Assembly: GCA_001942185.1 (NCBI GenBank)
Contig: MKJV01000068.1
Coordinates: 186,001 to 250,000 of the forward strand
Direction: 5' to 3'
Source of the DNA: Pseudonocardia sp. CNS-004
GTDB taxonomy: Bacteria; Actinomycetota; Actinomycetes; Mycobacteriales; Pseudonocardiaceae
DNA: 64,000 nucleotides
Shown here: one piece after another, positions 48,045 through 57,978 of the stretch
Layout: each line of letters begins with the position of its first letter
Numbering within the stretch: position 1 is the first letter of the stretch
Translations under genes and position numbers: made by a program
Notes under the pieces: generated by a model
What the model saw: the letters and a program-made list of their open reading frames with translations, nothing else
Database searches by the model: none
Told to the model about the DNA's origin: nothing

Positions 48045-49038
48045 GGTTGATCCCTCCCATGCGGTACGCCTCCTGGACCAGGTCCATCGCCGCGGACATG
48101 TCGGTGAGCGACGCGACCGGCGGTGCCCCCTCGCGCACCCGGCGCAGCACGTCCCGCACGAACACCGGGTAGTGCGGCACGTTCGTCGTGTGCGCCCGGA
48201 CCCGCTCGACGGCCCCGTCGGGGTCGATGACCTCGACGTCCCCGGGACCCGTCGCGATCAGGTAGTGGTCGCGCGCCTTGACGCTGAAGCGCATGTCGAA
48301 CGTCGAGTGCGGGGCGGGCACCAGGTAGCCGGTCTCGACGTGCATCAGGCGCCCACCGCTGCGCAGCGTCACCAGCGAGTGGTCCTCGACCGGCAGCCCG
48401 TACGCCGCGTTCCCCATGACCGCACCGGCCACCTCGACGGGGTCGCCGAACAGCACGCGGGCCAGGTCGATCATGTGGACGGAGAGGTTGACCGTGCAGC
48501 CCCCGCCCGAACGGGCCGGGTCGAGCATCCAGCCGCAGCCCGAGTCGGTGTAGCGCGCCGGTGTGCCGGCGATCCAGCGGAACGACAGGTAGTCGATGTC
48601 GGCGTCGGCGAACCGCTCGCGCATCACGGTGAGCAGCTCGCTCTGCCGCCACACGAACGGAACCGCGGCGAACGCACCCTCCGCGGCGGCGCGCTCCGCG
48701 AGCGCGCGCACCTGCCCGGCGCCGGTGCCGCAGGGCTTCTCCATGGCGAAGGGGATCCGCCGGTCGAGCAGCAGCCCGGCCTCCCCCGGCATCTCCGCGT
48801 GCTCGCCCAGCGCCAGCACGAAGTCCGGCGACGTGGTGTCGAGCAGCCGCTCGTGGGAGTCCGACCAGGCGCACCCCAGCCGCTCACCGAGCTGCCTCGC
48901 GACGCGGGCGTCGACGTCGCTGACGCCGACCACCGCGACGTCGGGCAGCTCCAGCAGCGTCGGCAGGTACAGGTCGAGGTGCCAGTGCGACGCCCCGATC
49001 ACCGCAACCCGCATGGTTCCCATCAGATCGACCGCCAT
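48037..49038 (-). CDS. Gfo/Idh/MocA-family oxidoreductase
   Basis: ATG at 49038 overlaps the SDR stop (TGATG); a later ATG at 49014 (MRVAVIG) is possible. Rossmann fold MRVAVIGASHWHLDLYLP, EKP motif AMEKPCGTG and catalytic-region GGCTVNLSVHMIDLARVLFG. About 330 residues, intact. Family members oxidise inositol, sugars or related polyols with NAD(P), which with the TIM-barrel isomerase nearby suggests a polyhydroxylated substrate. Confidence 0.85.
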   Translation of the reverse strand: MAVDLMGTMRVAVIGASHWHLDLYLPTLLELPDVAVVGVSDVDARVARQLGERLGCAWSDSHERLLDTTSPDFVLALGEHAEMPGEAGLLLDRRIPFAMEKPCGTGAGQVRALAERAAAEGAFAAVPFVWRQSELLTVMRERFADADIDYLSFRWIAGTPARYTDSGCGWMLDPARSGGGCTVNLSVHMIDLARVLFGDPVEVAGAVMGNAAYGLPVEDHSLVTLRSGGRLMHVETGYLVPAPHSTFDMRFSVKARDHYLIATGPGDVEVIDPDGAVERVRAHTTNVPHYPVFVRDVLRRVREGAPPVASLTDMSAAMDLVQEAYRMGGINRG

Positions 49039-49811
49039 CAGATCGACCGGTTGATCCCGCCGTCGACCACGATCGTCTGCCCGGTGACGAAGCCGGCGCG
49101 CGGCGAGCAGAGGAAGGCGCAGAGGTCGCCGACCTCCTCGGGCCGCCCGACCCGGCGGACCGGGATGCGCTCGGCGAAGCGGCGCAGCTGCTCGTCGAGG
49201 TCGATGCCCGCCTGCGCGGCGGCCTTGCCCTGCAGCTCGCGCAGGCGCCCGGTGAGGATCGGGCCGGGCGCGATGTTGTTCACCGTGACGCCGTCCGCGG
49301 CGACGTCGTCGGCCAGCACCTTGGCCAGCACGGTCACCGAGGCCCGGGTGGCCTCGGAGACGACGAGCCCCGCGGTGGGTTCCTTCGTGCCGTAGCCGGT
49401 GAGGTTGACGATCCGGCCCCGCCCGGACGCCCGCAGGTGCGGCAGGGCGGCGCGGGTGAGCCGGATGGCGCTCATCAGCACGCCCTCGTGCGCCGCGTCC
49501 CACGCCGCGTCGTCGGACTGCGCGAACGTGACCGCGGGCGGTGGCCCGCAGTTCACGACGAGCACGTCGAGCCCGCCCAGCAGCTCGACGGCCCGGTCGA
49601 CGAGGCCCGCGACGTCCGCCGCCACTCCGAGGTCGGCGGCGACGCTGCCGGCCGCCCCGATCTCGGCGGCGGCCGCATCGAGCCGCTCCCCGTCGCGCGA
49701 GGAGATCACCACCCGGGCGCCCTCGACCGCGAGCGCCGCCGCGCAGGCGCGGCCGAGGCCCTGGCTCGCGGCGGTGACCAGGGCTCTGGTGCCGGTGAGA
49801 TGCAGGTCCAC
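49038..49811 (-). CDS. SDR 2, atypical active site
   Basis: 257 residues, intact. Cofactor loop [16 protein letters not shown] and the C-terminal [14 protein letters not shown] are SDR features. The usual Tyr-x-x-x-Lys is replaced in [17 protein letters not shown] by Ser/Arg, a known divergent subgroup annotated as FabG-like. It may catalyse a different step or need another base. Confidence 0.85.
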   Translation of the reverse strand: MDLHLTGTRALVTAASQGLGRACAAALAVEGARVVISSRDGERLDAAAAEIGAAGSVAADLGVAADVAGLVDRAVELLGGLDVLVVNCGPPPAVTFAQSDDAAWDAAHEGVLMSAIRLTRAALPHLRASGRGRIVNLTGYGTKEPTAGLVVSEATRASVTVLAKVLADDVAADGVTVNNIAPGPILTGRLRELQGKAAAQAGIDLDEQLRRFAERIPVRRVGRPEEVGDLCAFLCSPRAGFVTGQTIVVDGGINRSI

Positions 49812-49815
49812 GAGC

Positions 49816-51069
49816 TCAGGCCGCCGGCCCGCCGAGCGGCAGCGCGTCGGCGGCGGACACGTCGGCCGGGTAGACGGTGCGCAGGTCGCCGCCCTGCCAC
49901 TGGACGAGGATCGGCACGATGTACTGGTTGGCGCCCGTGTCGTCGTAGCCGACCTTGCCGGGCGGCACCGCCGATCCCGGGCCCTCGGTGAAGTCCGCGG
50001 TGGCGAGGGCCTCGCGGATCCGCTCCGGGTCGCACGTGGCGCCGGTCTCCATGATCTGCGCGAGCTGGTGGACCGCGGCCCAGGACTCGCCCGCCTCCTG
50101 CGGCATGAAGACCCCGTGCGCCTCGCGGTAGGCGGCGGCGACCTCGGGCACCCCGGGCAGCTGCAGGTCGGAGTTCCAGGCCGCCGCGGCCATGATCCCC
50201 TCGGCGTCCGGGCCGAGCGCCGCGGCGAACTGCGGGGTGAGCGCCCCGCCGCCGCCGGACGACGCGATCGGCGTGGTCACCCCGCGCGCCCGCAGCCCCT
50301 TGATGATGAGCGAGAGGTCGGAGACGTTGCCGCCGAGCACGATCACGTCCGTCTGCGCGTCGGCGAGCCTGCTCACGATGGGCGTGGCGTCGGAGATCGC
50401 GTTCGGGAAGATCACCTGGTCGCGGACCTCGACCCCCTGCTGCTGCGACCCCGCGACGATGCCCGCCGTCTGCGCCTTCGTGGAGGCGTCGTCGCTGCCG
50501 GCGACGGCGACCGTGCGCAGGGGCCGGTTCTGCTCGCCGAACACGCCGACGAGCGCCTTCATCGTCTCCGTGCCGAACGCGGACGCCTTCGGGGCGATCT
50601 GGAACAGGTACCGGTACCCCTTCTGCGTCAGCTCGTCGACGAACGACTGCGTGACCAGCGGCACCTTCTGCGTCTCTGTGGCGATCACGGTGGTCAGGGT
50701 CATGCTGCTCAGGTACGAGCCGACGACGGCGGACATGGTGCCGTCCTGCAGCATCTGCTCGGTGACGGTCTTGGCCTGCCCCGGGTTGTCCGAGCTGGTG
50801 TCCGCGCTGACGATCTCGATCTGCGCCCCGCCCAGCGCCTTGATGCCGCCGGCCCGGTTGATCTCGTCGGCCGCGAACTGCATGCCGGACAGGGAGTTCT
50901 GGCCGTTCTCGGCCCAGACCCCGGAGAGCGGGTAGGGCGCCCCGATCTTCACCGTCTCGCCGCAGTCGACCGCGGCGTCGGAGCGGTCCTGCGTGGCGAT
51001 CCCGCCGCACGCCGAGCTCAGCACGATCAGGCCGGCCGCGGCCGCCGCGCCCAGCACACGCGCGGTCAC
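49816..51069 (-). CDS. Amino-acid-type ABC substrate-binding lipoprotein (LivJ-like) 2
   Basis: 417 residues, intact, GTG at 51069 overlapping the TIM-barrel stop. Lipobox region GLIVLSSAC, then [18 protein letters not shown] and [15 protein letters not shown]. This is the only binding protein for the liv permeases at 55441-58865, yet it lies inside the enzyme operon. Co-expression of uptake and breakdown of the same compound is implied. Confidence 0.88.
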   Translation of the reverse strand: MTARVLGAAAAAGLIVLSSACGGIATQDRSDAAVDCGETVKIGAPYPLSGVWAENGQNSLSGMQFAADEINRAGGIKALGGAQIEIVSADTSSDNPGQAKTVTEQMLQDGTMSAVVGSYLSSMTLTTVIATETQKVPLVTQSFVDELTQKGYRYLFQIAPKASAFGTETMKALVGVFGEQNRPLRTVAVAGSDDASTKAQTAGIVAGSQQQGVEVRDQVIFPNAISDATPIVSRLADAQTDVIVLGGNVSDLSLIIKGLRARGVTTPIASSGGGGALTPQFAAALGPDAEGIMAAAAWNSDLQLPGVPEVAAAYREAHGVFMPQEAGESWAAVHQLAQIMETGATCDPERIREALATADFTEGPGSAVPPGKVGYDDTGANQYIVPILVQWQGGDLRTVYPADVSAADALPLGGPAA

Positions 51070-51951
51070 CGGACCGCCCCTGCCGGGAGGAACGAGCCGA
51101 GGAAGGCCAGGGACGCGGTGAGGCGTTCCCGCTGGTCGGCCACGCCGGGGTGGTTGTCCAGCCCTTCGACCGACAGCCGGTAGGGCTCGTCCCGCCCAGG
51201 GTCCGAATGGGTCGAGGTGAGCACGCCCATCAGCGAGGCCAGGTCGGCGACGCCCTCCCCGGGGTAGCACCACTGGACGTCGAACCCGCGGCGGTGGAAC
51301 CGGTCCTCGACGTAGCGCGACTCGATCCGGAAGTCCTTGGCGTGGCCCGCCGGGGCGAGCGGCGCCAGCGTGCGGATCACCGTCAACGGGTCCTGCAGCG
51401 CCGAGATCGGGTTGATCAGGTCGAGGAACACCCCGACCCGGTCGCCGCCCACCCCCTCGATGATCTCGACGTACTCCTCCGCGGTGAAGTCGGAGTGGTT
51501 CTCCAGCAGGACCCGGACGCCGCCGGGCACCTCGTCGACGGCCCGGCACAGGGTCTCGGTGACGTAGCGCTGCTCGGCCACGATCCGGTCCGGGAACGCC
51601 ATCAGCTCGTTGCGGTAGAAGCCCGAGGAGACCCGCGCGAACGGGCTGCCGATCGTCTCGGCCAGCTCGACCCACTCCCGGATGCGGGCCACGCCCGACT
51701 CGACGGTGTCGCCGTCGCCCGCCCGGCCGACCACGTCCCCGGAGAGCGTGATCTCCAGGTCCAGCTCACCGGCGAGGGCGCGCAGCGCCTCCAGCCCCGC
51801 CCGCGGCCTTCCCCGGACGTGCACCGCGTTGAACTGCACGAACGCCGCACCGAGGTCGGCGACCTCGCGCATCACGTCCTCCAGCGAGATCTCGCCCTCG
51901 GCGAGGCGGCAGTGGTAGGAGAGCGTGTCCACGCCCAGCACGACGGTCACG
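51066..51951 (-). CDS. Sugar phosphate isomerase/epimerase-like TIM barrel
   Basis: 295 residues, intact, GTG at 51951 with AAGGGA upstream. Metal-binding acids are likely in LLENHSDFTAEE, GVFLDLINP and GHAKDFRIESR, as in xylose-isomerase-like (AP_endonuc_2) proteins. It may isomerise a keto sugar or act as a dehydratase, as IolE does. Confidence 0.8.
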
Positions 51952-51988
51952 GCCGGTGTCCCTTCGTCAACGTTGTCGAACGGGCTCG

Positions 51989-53008
51989 TCAGTTCTCGTG
52001 CGTCCAGTTCTCGATCTCTTCGGCGATCCGGCCCACGTCCGGCAGCAGGCCGGCGGCCAGGCTCGGCGCGGCCGGGATCCGGGTGTCGGGCAGCCCGACC
52101 CGCAACGCCCGGCTGCGCAGCGCCACCCCCGCGCCGGCGACCCGGGCCACGACCTCGGCCCCGAAACCACCGGTCACGTTCGCCTCGTGCACCACCGCGA
52201 GCCGCCCGGTCCGCCGCACGCTCGCGAGGATCTCGTCGGTGGGCAGCGGGTTGAGCCAGGGCAGTTCGAGGACCTCGACCGATACGCCCCGCCCGGCGAG
52301 CGCCTCCGCCGCCTCCAGGGCGCGGGCGGTGATCGCCCCCCACGTGACGACGGTGGCGTCGGTGCCTTCCCGCCGCACCCGCACCCCGCCCAGCGGCTGC
52401 ACCGGACCGTCGAGCACGACGTCCTGCCTGCCCGCGCTGTAGAGCGTGCGGTTCTCGATCACGACCACCGGGTCGTCGCTGTGCACCGCGGCGACCAGGA
52501 CGTCGTAGGCGTCCTGCGCGGTCCACGGCATCGCCACCCGCACACCGGGGACGTGCAGGAACAACGCCTCCAGACTCTGGCTGTGCTGCGCGCAGGCGCC
52601 CGGCGCCGAGCCCTGCTGCGTGCGGATCACGACCGGCGCCGCCACCTCGCCGCGGCTCACGTACCGCACGTTGGACAGCTGGTTGACGATCTGGTCGAAC
52701 GCGACGAGCGAGAAGTCCACCCACATGATCTCGACGATCGGGCGCCTGCCCAGCATCGCCGCACCCACGGCGGACCCGAGGATCGCCGACTCGCTGATCG
52801 GGGTGTCGAACACCCGCTCCCCGAAGTCGCGCCGCAGCCCGCGGGTGACCCCGAAGATGCCGCCGGCCTTCGCGATGTCCTCGCCGTACAGCAGCGTCTC
52901 CGGCAGTTCGGACAGGCATCGCCGCAGCGCGGCGTTGACCGCCTCCGCGTACGTCAGCTGCCGGACCGACCGGCCGGTCTCCACCTCGCGGACCGCCGTC
53001 TCAGACAT
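51989..53008 (-). CDS. TPP-dependent 2-oxoacid/acetoin dehydrogenase E1, beta subunit
   Basis: 339 residues, intact, ATG at 53008. LTYAEAVNAALRRCLSELPE, GLRRDFGERVFDTPISE, PVVIRTQQGSAPGACAQHSQSLEALF and ATVVTWGAITARALEAAE are E1-beta landmarks. Overlaps the alpha-subunit end by eight bases. No E2 or E3 gene is present in the window. Confidence 0.9.
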   Translation of the reverse strand: MSETAVREVETGRSVRQLTYAEAVNAALRRCLSELPETLLYGEDIAKAGGIFGVTRGLRRDFGERVFDTPISESAILGSAVGAAMLGRRPIVEIMWVDFSLVAFDQIVNQLSNVRYVSRGEVAAPVVIRTQQGSAPGACAQHSQSLEALFLHVPGVRVAMPWTAQDAYDVLVAAVHSDDPVVVIENRTLYSAGRQDVVLDGPVQPLGGVRVRREGTDATVVTWGAITARALEAAEALAGRGVSVEVLELPWLNPLPTDEILASVRRTGRLAVVHEANVTGGFGAEVVARVAGAGVALRSRALRVGLPDTRIPAAPSLAAGLLPDVGRIAEEIENWTHEN

Positions 53009-53946
53009 ACAGGTACTCCTTCGCGCTCGCCGGGTCGGCGAGCGGCGCGGCCAGCGCCTCGGCCGCCGCGCGCTCCACCTCCTCCCGGGCCGCCCGCTCG
53101 CAGCCGTCGATCACGTCCTCGCCGACGCCCGCCGCGCGCAGCCGGTCGCCGAGCACGACCACCGGCTCCCGCCTGCGCGCCTCGTCCAGCTCGCCGGGGC
53201 GGCGGTACTGCTCGGCGTCGCCGATGTAGTGCCCGACGAGGCGCGCCGTCTCGCCTCGACCAGCGTCGGCCCGCCGCCCTCGCGGGCCACCTCGAACGCG
53301 TCGCCGAGCCGTTCGCGCACCACCGCCGGATCGTTGCCGTCGATCCGCTCGCCCGGCATCCCGTACGCGTCCGCGCGCCGGTGCAGCCGCGGGTCCCGCA
53401 CCATCTCCTCGATGGGCGTCAGCTCCGACCACGAGTTGTTCTCGCACAGGAACACCACCGGCAGGTTCAGCGCGGCCGCGAAGTTCATCGCCTCGTGCAC
53501 CGCGCCCTGGTTCATCGCCCCGTCGCCGAACACCGTGAGCGCCACCCGGCCGGAGCCGTCGTACCGGCCCGCCAGCGCGGCACCGGCGGCGATCGGCGCG
53601 CCGGCCCCGACGATGCTGTTCTCGCCGAAGAAGCGGTGCGCGGGCGCCGTCAGGTGCGCCGAGCCGCCCCGGCCGCCGTTGATCCCGGTGGCCCGGCCCA
53701 GCAGCTCGCCGAACAGCGCGGCGGGCGGCACCCCGCACGCCAACGCCCAGTTGTGGCCGCGGTAGGTCGCGAAGACGGCGTCCTCGTCCCGGATCAGCCC
53801 CGCCGCCCCGACCGGGATGGCCTCCTGCCCGATGCCCAGGTGGATCGAGCCCACCGCGTCGCCCGCCAGCCGCAGCTCTCGGACCTTCTCCTCGACGCCC
53901 GCATCCGCCAGACCTCGCGCAGGTCGGCCAGCACCTGGTCGTCCAT
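53001..53946 (-). CDS. TPP-dependent 2-oxoacid/acetoin dehydrogenase E1, alpha subunit
   Basis: ATG at 53946, joined from three frames (changes near 53895 and 53258, one missing base each). IHLGIGQEAIPVGAAGLIRD, TYRGHNWALACGV and the TPP/Mg loop GDGAMNQGAVHEAMNFAAA with ENNSWSE identify it. About 315 residues. With the beta subunit it would decarboxylate a 2-oxoacid or cleave a diketone/acetoin-like compound. In the absence of a local E2 it might use another complex or act alone. Confidence 0.85.
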
Positions 53947-53947
53947 C

Positions 53948-54754
53948 TCAGCCCGCCGCCAGCCGCTGGCCGCCGTCGACCGCGAGCGCGACGCCGGTGA
54001 TGAACGCCGCCTCGTCCGAGGCGAGGAAGAGCGCGGCGTGGGCGACGTCCCACGCGGTGCCCATCCGGTTGCGCAGCGGGACGTGCGAGTTGCGTTCGGC
54101 GATCACCTGCTCGCGGGTGGCGCCGCCCCGCCCGACGCGGTTCTCGATCGCCATCGGCGTGTCCATGAGGCCGGGGAGGATCACGTTGGCGCGGATGCCG
54201 TAGGCGGCGTTCGTGATCGCGATGTGCTCGGTCATCGTGACGACCCCCGCCTTCGACGTGCGGTACGCGACGTACGGGTAGTTGATCTCCACCGCGATCG
54301 ACGAGATGTTGGTGATCACGCCGCCGTCCTGTGCCCGCATCACGGGGATCACGTGCTTGCAGGTGAGGACCGTGCCCTGCAGGTTGATCGCGGTGATGCG
54401 GGCGAACGCGTCGGCCTCGATCTCGGTGATCGGGGCGTCGCCGCCCGCGATGCTCACCCCCACGTTGTTGTGCAAGATGTCGATCCGGCCCCACTGCTGC
54501 AGGCAGGCGGCGGTCATCGCGGCGATGTCGTCCTCGCTCGTGACGTCCGCGCGCGCGGCGACGGCCTCGCCGCCCTCGTCCAGGATCTGCTTGACGGTCT
54601 CCTCGGCCGCGGTCGGGTCGCGGTCGGCGGCGAGGACCTTGGCGCCCTCCCGCGCGAGCAGCACCGCGGTGGCGCGCCCGTTGCCGGCCGTCTGCCCCGG
54701 CGTCTGGCCGGCCCCGACCACCACGGCCACCTTCCCGGCCACGCGCTGCCCCAT
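53948..54754 (-). CDS. SDR 3
   Basis: 268 residues, intact, ATG at 54754. VVVGAGQTPGQTAGNGRATAVLLA is an SDR cofactor loop with an insertion like that of SDR 1; NNVG, ITNISS and YRTSKAG (Tyr-x-x-x-Lys) follow. First gene of the block of enzymes running toward 45248, immediately behind the shared operator. Confidence 0.88.
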   Translation of the reverse strand: MGQRVAGKVAVVVGAGQTPGQTAGNGRATAVLLAREGAKVLAADRDPTAAEETVKQILDEGGEAVAARADVTSEDDIAAMTAACLQQWGRIDILHNNVGVSIAGGDAPITEIEADAFARITAINLQGTVLTCKHVIPVMRAQDGGVITNISSIAVEINYPYVAYRTSKAGVVTMTEHIAITNAAYGIRANVILPGLMDTPMAIENRVGRGGATREQVIAERNSHVPLRNRMGTAWDVAHAALFLASDEAAFITGVALAVDGGQRLAAG

Positions 54755-54777
54755 GTCGCAGACCCCTTCGTCGCGAT

Positions 54778-54814
54778 GATTTCAAATAGTGAATACTTGC
54801 GGCAATTCCTGAAC
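54778..54814. promoter_or_regulatory. Two-part operator, copy 1 (GATTTCA-N5-TGAA and GCAATTCCTGAAC)
   Basis: GATTTCAAATAGTGAA (54778-54793) is an imperfect dyad; GGCAATTCCTGAAC follows at 54801. Almost the same pair in the same order and spacing lies at 61993. This is the most AT-rich spot between the divergent SDR and AhpD-like genes. I infer one shared regulator, most simply the IclR protein at 44409. Confidence 0.6.
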
Positions 54815-54880
54815 AACGGTAGGCAGGAGCCCACGGAACGTCAAGGACGCCGCTCGCCGATCAGATGGAGTGCCTCCGCC

Positions 54881-55456
54881 ATGGCCCTCGTGCCCTACCT
54901 GTCCGAGTCCGACCTCGCCGAGAACGACCGGTCCCTCCTGGCCCGCCCGATCAACCTGTTCCGCGCGCTGGCCAACTCGCCCGAGGCCCTGCGCCACCAC
55001 TCGGAGCTCGGGCACTGGATCCGCCACGAGTGCGAGCTCGACCCGCGCCTGCGCGAGCTCGCGATCCTGCAAGTCGGCTACCTCACCGCGAGCCCGTACG
55101 AGTGGAGCCACCACATCAAGATCGGGCACGACTCCGGGGTGTCCGACGACGACGTCACCGCTCTCATCGCGGCCACCGCCGGTCAGGAGCACGGGCTCGG
55201 CGAGCTGGAGTCGGCCGTGCTGGCCGCGGCGCGCCAGATCACCACGGACATGCGCATGACCGACGAGACCGGGGCGCTCCTGCACGAGCGCCTCGGGAAG
55301 GCACGTCTCGTGGACCTCGTCATGGTCGTCTCCTTCTACAACGCGGTGGTGCGCATCCTCGGGACGCTGCAGATCGACGTGGAGCCCGACTACGCCCACT
55401 ACCTGGAGGTGTTCCCGCTGCCTGACGGCCGCCACCCCGCTCAGAGCCCGAGGTAG
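54881..55456 (+). CDS. Carboxymuconolactone decarboxylase/AhpD-family protein
   Basis: 191 residues, intact. NLFRALANSPEALRHHSELGHWI, then RLRELAILQVGYLTASPYEWSHHIKIGHDSGVSD is the CMD core, with the E-W-x-x-H version that lacks the redox CxxC of AhpD. Such proteins act in ring-acid catabolism or as peroxide-related oxidoreductases. The only plus-strand gene of the island; converges on livF with a 16-base overlap. Confidence 0.85.
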   Translation: MALVPYLSESDLAENDRSLLARPINLFRALANSPEALRHHSELGHWIRHECELDPRLRELAILQVGYLTASPYEWSHHIKIGHDSGVSDDDVTALIAATAGQEHGLGELESAVLAAARQITTDMRMTDETGALLHERLGKARLVDLVMVVSFYNAVVRILGTLQIDVEPDYAHYLEVFPLPDGRHPAQSPR

Positions 55457-56184
55457 GCGCGCTCGAGGTAGTCGCTGCCCATCAGCTCCGCGCGGGTGCC
55501 GCGGAACGTGACCTCCCCGGTGGTGAGCACGATCGCGCGCTCGATCACCTCGAGGGCCTGCGTCGCGTTCTGCTCGATGAGCAGGATCGACACGTCGAGC
55601 TCCCGGTGGATCTGCGCCAGGCGCTCGAACATCTCCTCGACGATCACCGGTGCGAGCCCGAGGGACGGCTCGTCGAGCATCAGGAGCCGTGGCCGCAGCA
55701 TCAGGGCACGCCCCACCGCGAGCATCTGCTGCTCGCCGCCGCTCAGTGAACCGGCGAGCTGACCGGTTCGCTCGCGCAGCTTCGGGAACAGCGAGTACAC
55801 CTCGTCGAGCAGTTCGGAGCGCGGGACGCCCGCCGGTGTGACGTAGGCGCCGAGCGCGAGGTTGTCGGCCACCGTCAGGGACGGGAACACCCGGCGCCGC
55901 TCCGGGACGTGGGCGATCCCCGCGCCGGGAACCTCGTGCGGGGCGAGGCGCAGCAGGTCGACCTCGCCCAGGGTGATCGTGCCGGCGCTCGGCGGGACGA
56001 GGCCCGAGATCGCCTTCAGCAGCGTCGACTTGCCCGCGCCGTTGGCGCCGAGCACGCCCGCGAACTCACCGGAACGCAGCTCGAACGACACGTCGACGAG
56101 GGCCCGGATGCTCCCGTAGGCGGCGCAGAGCCCCTCCACCCGCAGGGCCGCGGGCTCGACGGGACGGGACACCCGCGCCTTCAC
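55441..56184 (-). CDS. livF: Branched-chain-type ABC ATPase (LivF) 2
   Basis: 247 residues, intact, GTG at 56184. Walker A GANGAGKST, signature LSGGEQQMLAVGRALM, Walker B LLMLDEPSLGLAP, then LLIEQNATQALEV. Last gene of the transporter operon. Confidence 0.92.
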   Translation of the reverse strand: MKARVSRPVEPAALRVEGLCAAYGSIRALVDVSFELRSGEFAGVLGANGAGKSTLLKAISGLVPPSAGTITLGEVDLLRLAPHEVPGAGIAHVPERRRVFPSLTVADNLALGAYVTPAGVPRSELLDEVYSLFPKLRERTGQLAGSLSGGEQQMLAVGRALMLRPRLLMLDEPSLGLAPVIVEEMFERLAQIHRELDVSILLIEQNATQALEVIERAIVLTTGEVTFRGTRAELMGSDYLERAYLGL

Positions 56185-56926
56185 CGCTGGTCCCGCAGCG
56201 TCTGGGCGGCCCGCCGCCCGATGTAGGCCTCGACGACGTGGGGATCGGTCATGACCTCCCGCGGCGGGCCCTGCGCGATCAGCACACCGTGGTCGAGCAC
56301 CAGGATCCGGTGGGAGAGCTCCATGATGACCCTCAGCACGTGTTCGATGACGATGATCGTGAGGCCGCCGTCGTTGAGCTTCCTGATCACGCCGATGATG
56401 GCCCGGGTCTCCTGCTCGGTGAGCCCGCTCATCATCTCGTCGAGCAGGAGCAGCCGGGGTGCGAGCGCGAGCGCGCGGGCGATCTCGACCCGCTTCTGGT
56501 CGGCCAGCGGCAGCGCGTCGACCTGGGCGGCCTGCACCGCCTCCATCCCCAGCAGCTCGGCCACCTCCGCCGCCCGGCGGGACGCCGCCGCCATCGTCGG
56601 GCAGACGGTGCTCGCTGCCAGCGTCACGTTCTCGGCCACGGTCATGGCCCGGAACAGCCGCACGGACTGGAACGTGCGCGCGACGCCCATGCGGGCCACC
56701 CGCTCCGGCGGCGGCCGCTGATCAGCTGGTCGCCGATCCGGATCGTGCCCGACGTCGGCCGGACCGCACCGGCCACCGCGTTGAAGCTCGTGGTCTTCCC
56801 GGCGCCGTTGGGGCCGATGATGCCGAGCAGCTCGCCCTCGTCCACCGTGAAGCTCACGTCGTTCACCGCGACGAGGCCGCCGAAGCGCACGGTCATGTTG
56901 TCGACCCGCAGCAGGGGGGTGGTCAT
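56181..56926 (-). CDS. livG: Branched-chain-type ABC ATPase (LivG) 2
   Basis: ATG at 56926. Walker A GPNGAGKTT, then a frame change near 56725 (one missing base), Q-loop ARTFQSVRLFRAMTVAENV, degenerate signature LPLADQKRVEIARAL, Walker B LLLLDEMMSGL. About 249 residues. The signature departs from LSGGQ (PLADQ), a change seen in part of the LivG family. Confidence 0.88.
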
Positions 56927-57978
56927 CGATTGCTCCCTCCGACCGGCTGGGGTGGCGGGTCGGGTGCGGCGGCCGGTTGCGGGGCCGCCGGGGTGCCGGG
57001 CCTGCGGCGCAACCACCGCATCGACATGATGCCGCGCGGCTCGATCCAGAGGATCACGAGCACGACCAGCGCGTACACCACCAGGTTGAACCCGGCCGGG
57101 TAGGCCGAGAGCCCGGAGTTCAGCAGCTGCTGCAGTGGCACGAGCAGCACGGCGCCGATCACCGGCCCCCACAGCTTCCCCGCACCGCCGACGAACGCGA
57201 TCACCGCGATCTGGGTGGCGACGGCGGCGCCGAACGCGCTGTCGGGGTCGATGAATCCCAGGTACTGGATGTAGACCGAACCCGCCAGCGCACAGGGGAC
57301 GGCGCTGATGGCGAGCCCGGTCAGCTTCACCCGGAACACGAGCACGCCGGACGCCCGTGCCGCGTCCTGGTCGGCCTGCACGGCGCGCAGCTGCAGTCCG
57401 AGGCGCGAGCGCAGCACCATCCACGTCACGACGAACCCGGCGGCCGCGAGCACCAGCGCCACGTAGTAGAAGGCGAGCTTGTCCTCGAACGCGAACCGCG
57501 CCGGGTCGTTGCCGAGCAGTGGCAGCGTGAGACCCACCTCGCCGCCGGTGAAGCCCTCGAAGTGGCCGGTGAGGATCGCGAAGACGAGCGTCAGCGCGAA
57601 CGTGGAGAGCGCGAGGTAGATGCCTCGCAACCGCAGGGTCACCACACCCAGCAGCACCGCGACGACGACGGCCAGCACGACCCCGCACCCGAGCGCCAGG
57701 TAGGCGTTGATCCCGTAGTGCGTCTGGAGGATCGCCGAGGTGTACGCGCCGAGGCCGAAGAAGATGCTGTGGCCGAACGAGATCTGCCCGCCGAACCCGC
57801 TGATCACGTTCCAGCCGAGCGACGCCGCCATGAAGATCAGGGTGAGCGTCACGACGCTCAGGACGAACTGGGTCCGGATGAGCCAGAAGGGCAGGCTCGC
57901 GACGAGGAGCAGCACCACCGGCCCGAGCACGCCGGTGGAGCGCAGTGACCCTCCCAGGGCCGAACGGATCGTGGTCAC
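56923..57978 (-). CDS. livM: Branched-chain-type ABC permease (LivM) 2
   Basis: 351 residues, intact. LGWNVISGFGGQISFGHSIFFGLGAYTSA is the LivM signature; VVTLRLRGIYLALSTFALTLVF and the EAA-like loop VQADQDAARASGV follow. Pro/Ala-rich C-terminal tail. Overlaps both neighbours by four bases. Confidence 0.92.
   Translation of the reverse strand: MTTIRSALGGSLRSTGVLGPVVLLLVASLPFWLIRTQFVLSVVTLTLIFMAASLGWNVISGFGGQISFGHSIFFGLGAYTSAILQTHYGINAYLALGCGVVLAVVVAVLLGVVTLRLRGIYLALSTFALTLVFAILTGHFEGFTGGEVGLTLPLLGNDPARFAFEDKLAFYYVALVLAAAGFVVTWMVLRSRLGLQLRAVQADQDAARASGVLVFRVKLTGLAISAVPCALAGSVYIQYLGFIDPDSAFGAAVATQIAVIAFVGGAGKLWGPVIGAVLLVPLQQLLNSGLSAYPAGFNLVVYALVVLVILWIEPRGIMSMRWLRRRPGTPAAPQPAAAPDPPPQPVGGSNR

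Noticed and set aside
51956-55456. A 1166-residue plus-strand open frame over the E1 and SDR genes
   Set aside because: It is antisense to well-supported minus-strand genes and low in complexity; only its end (from 54881) is a real CMD protein.
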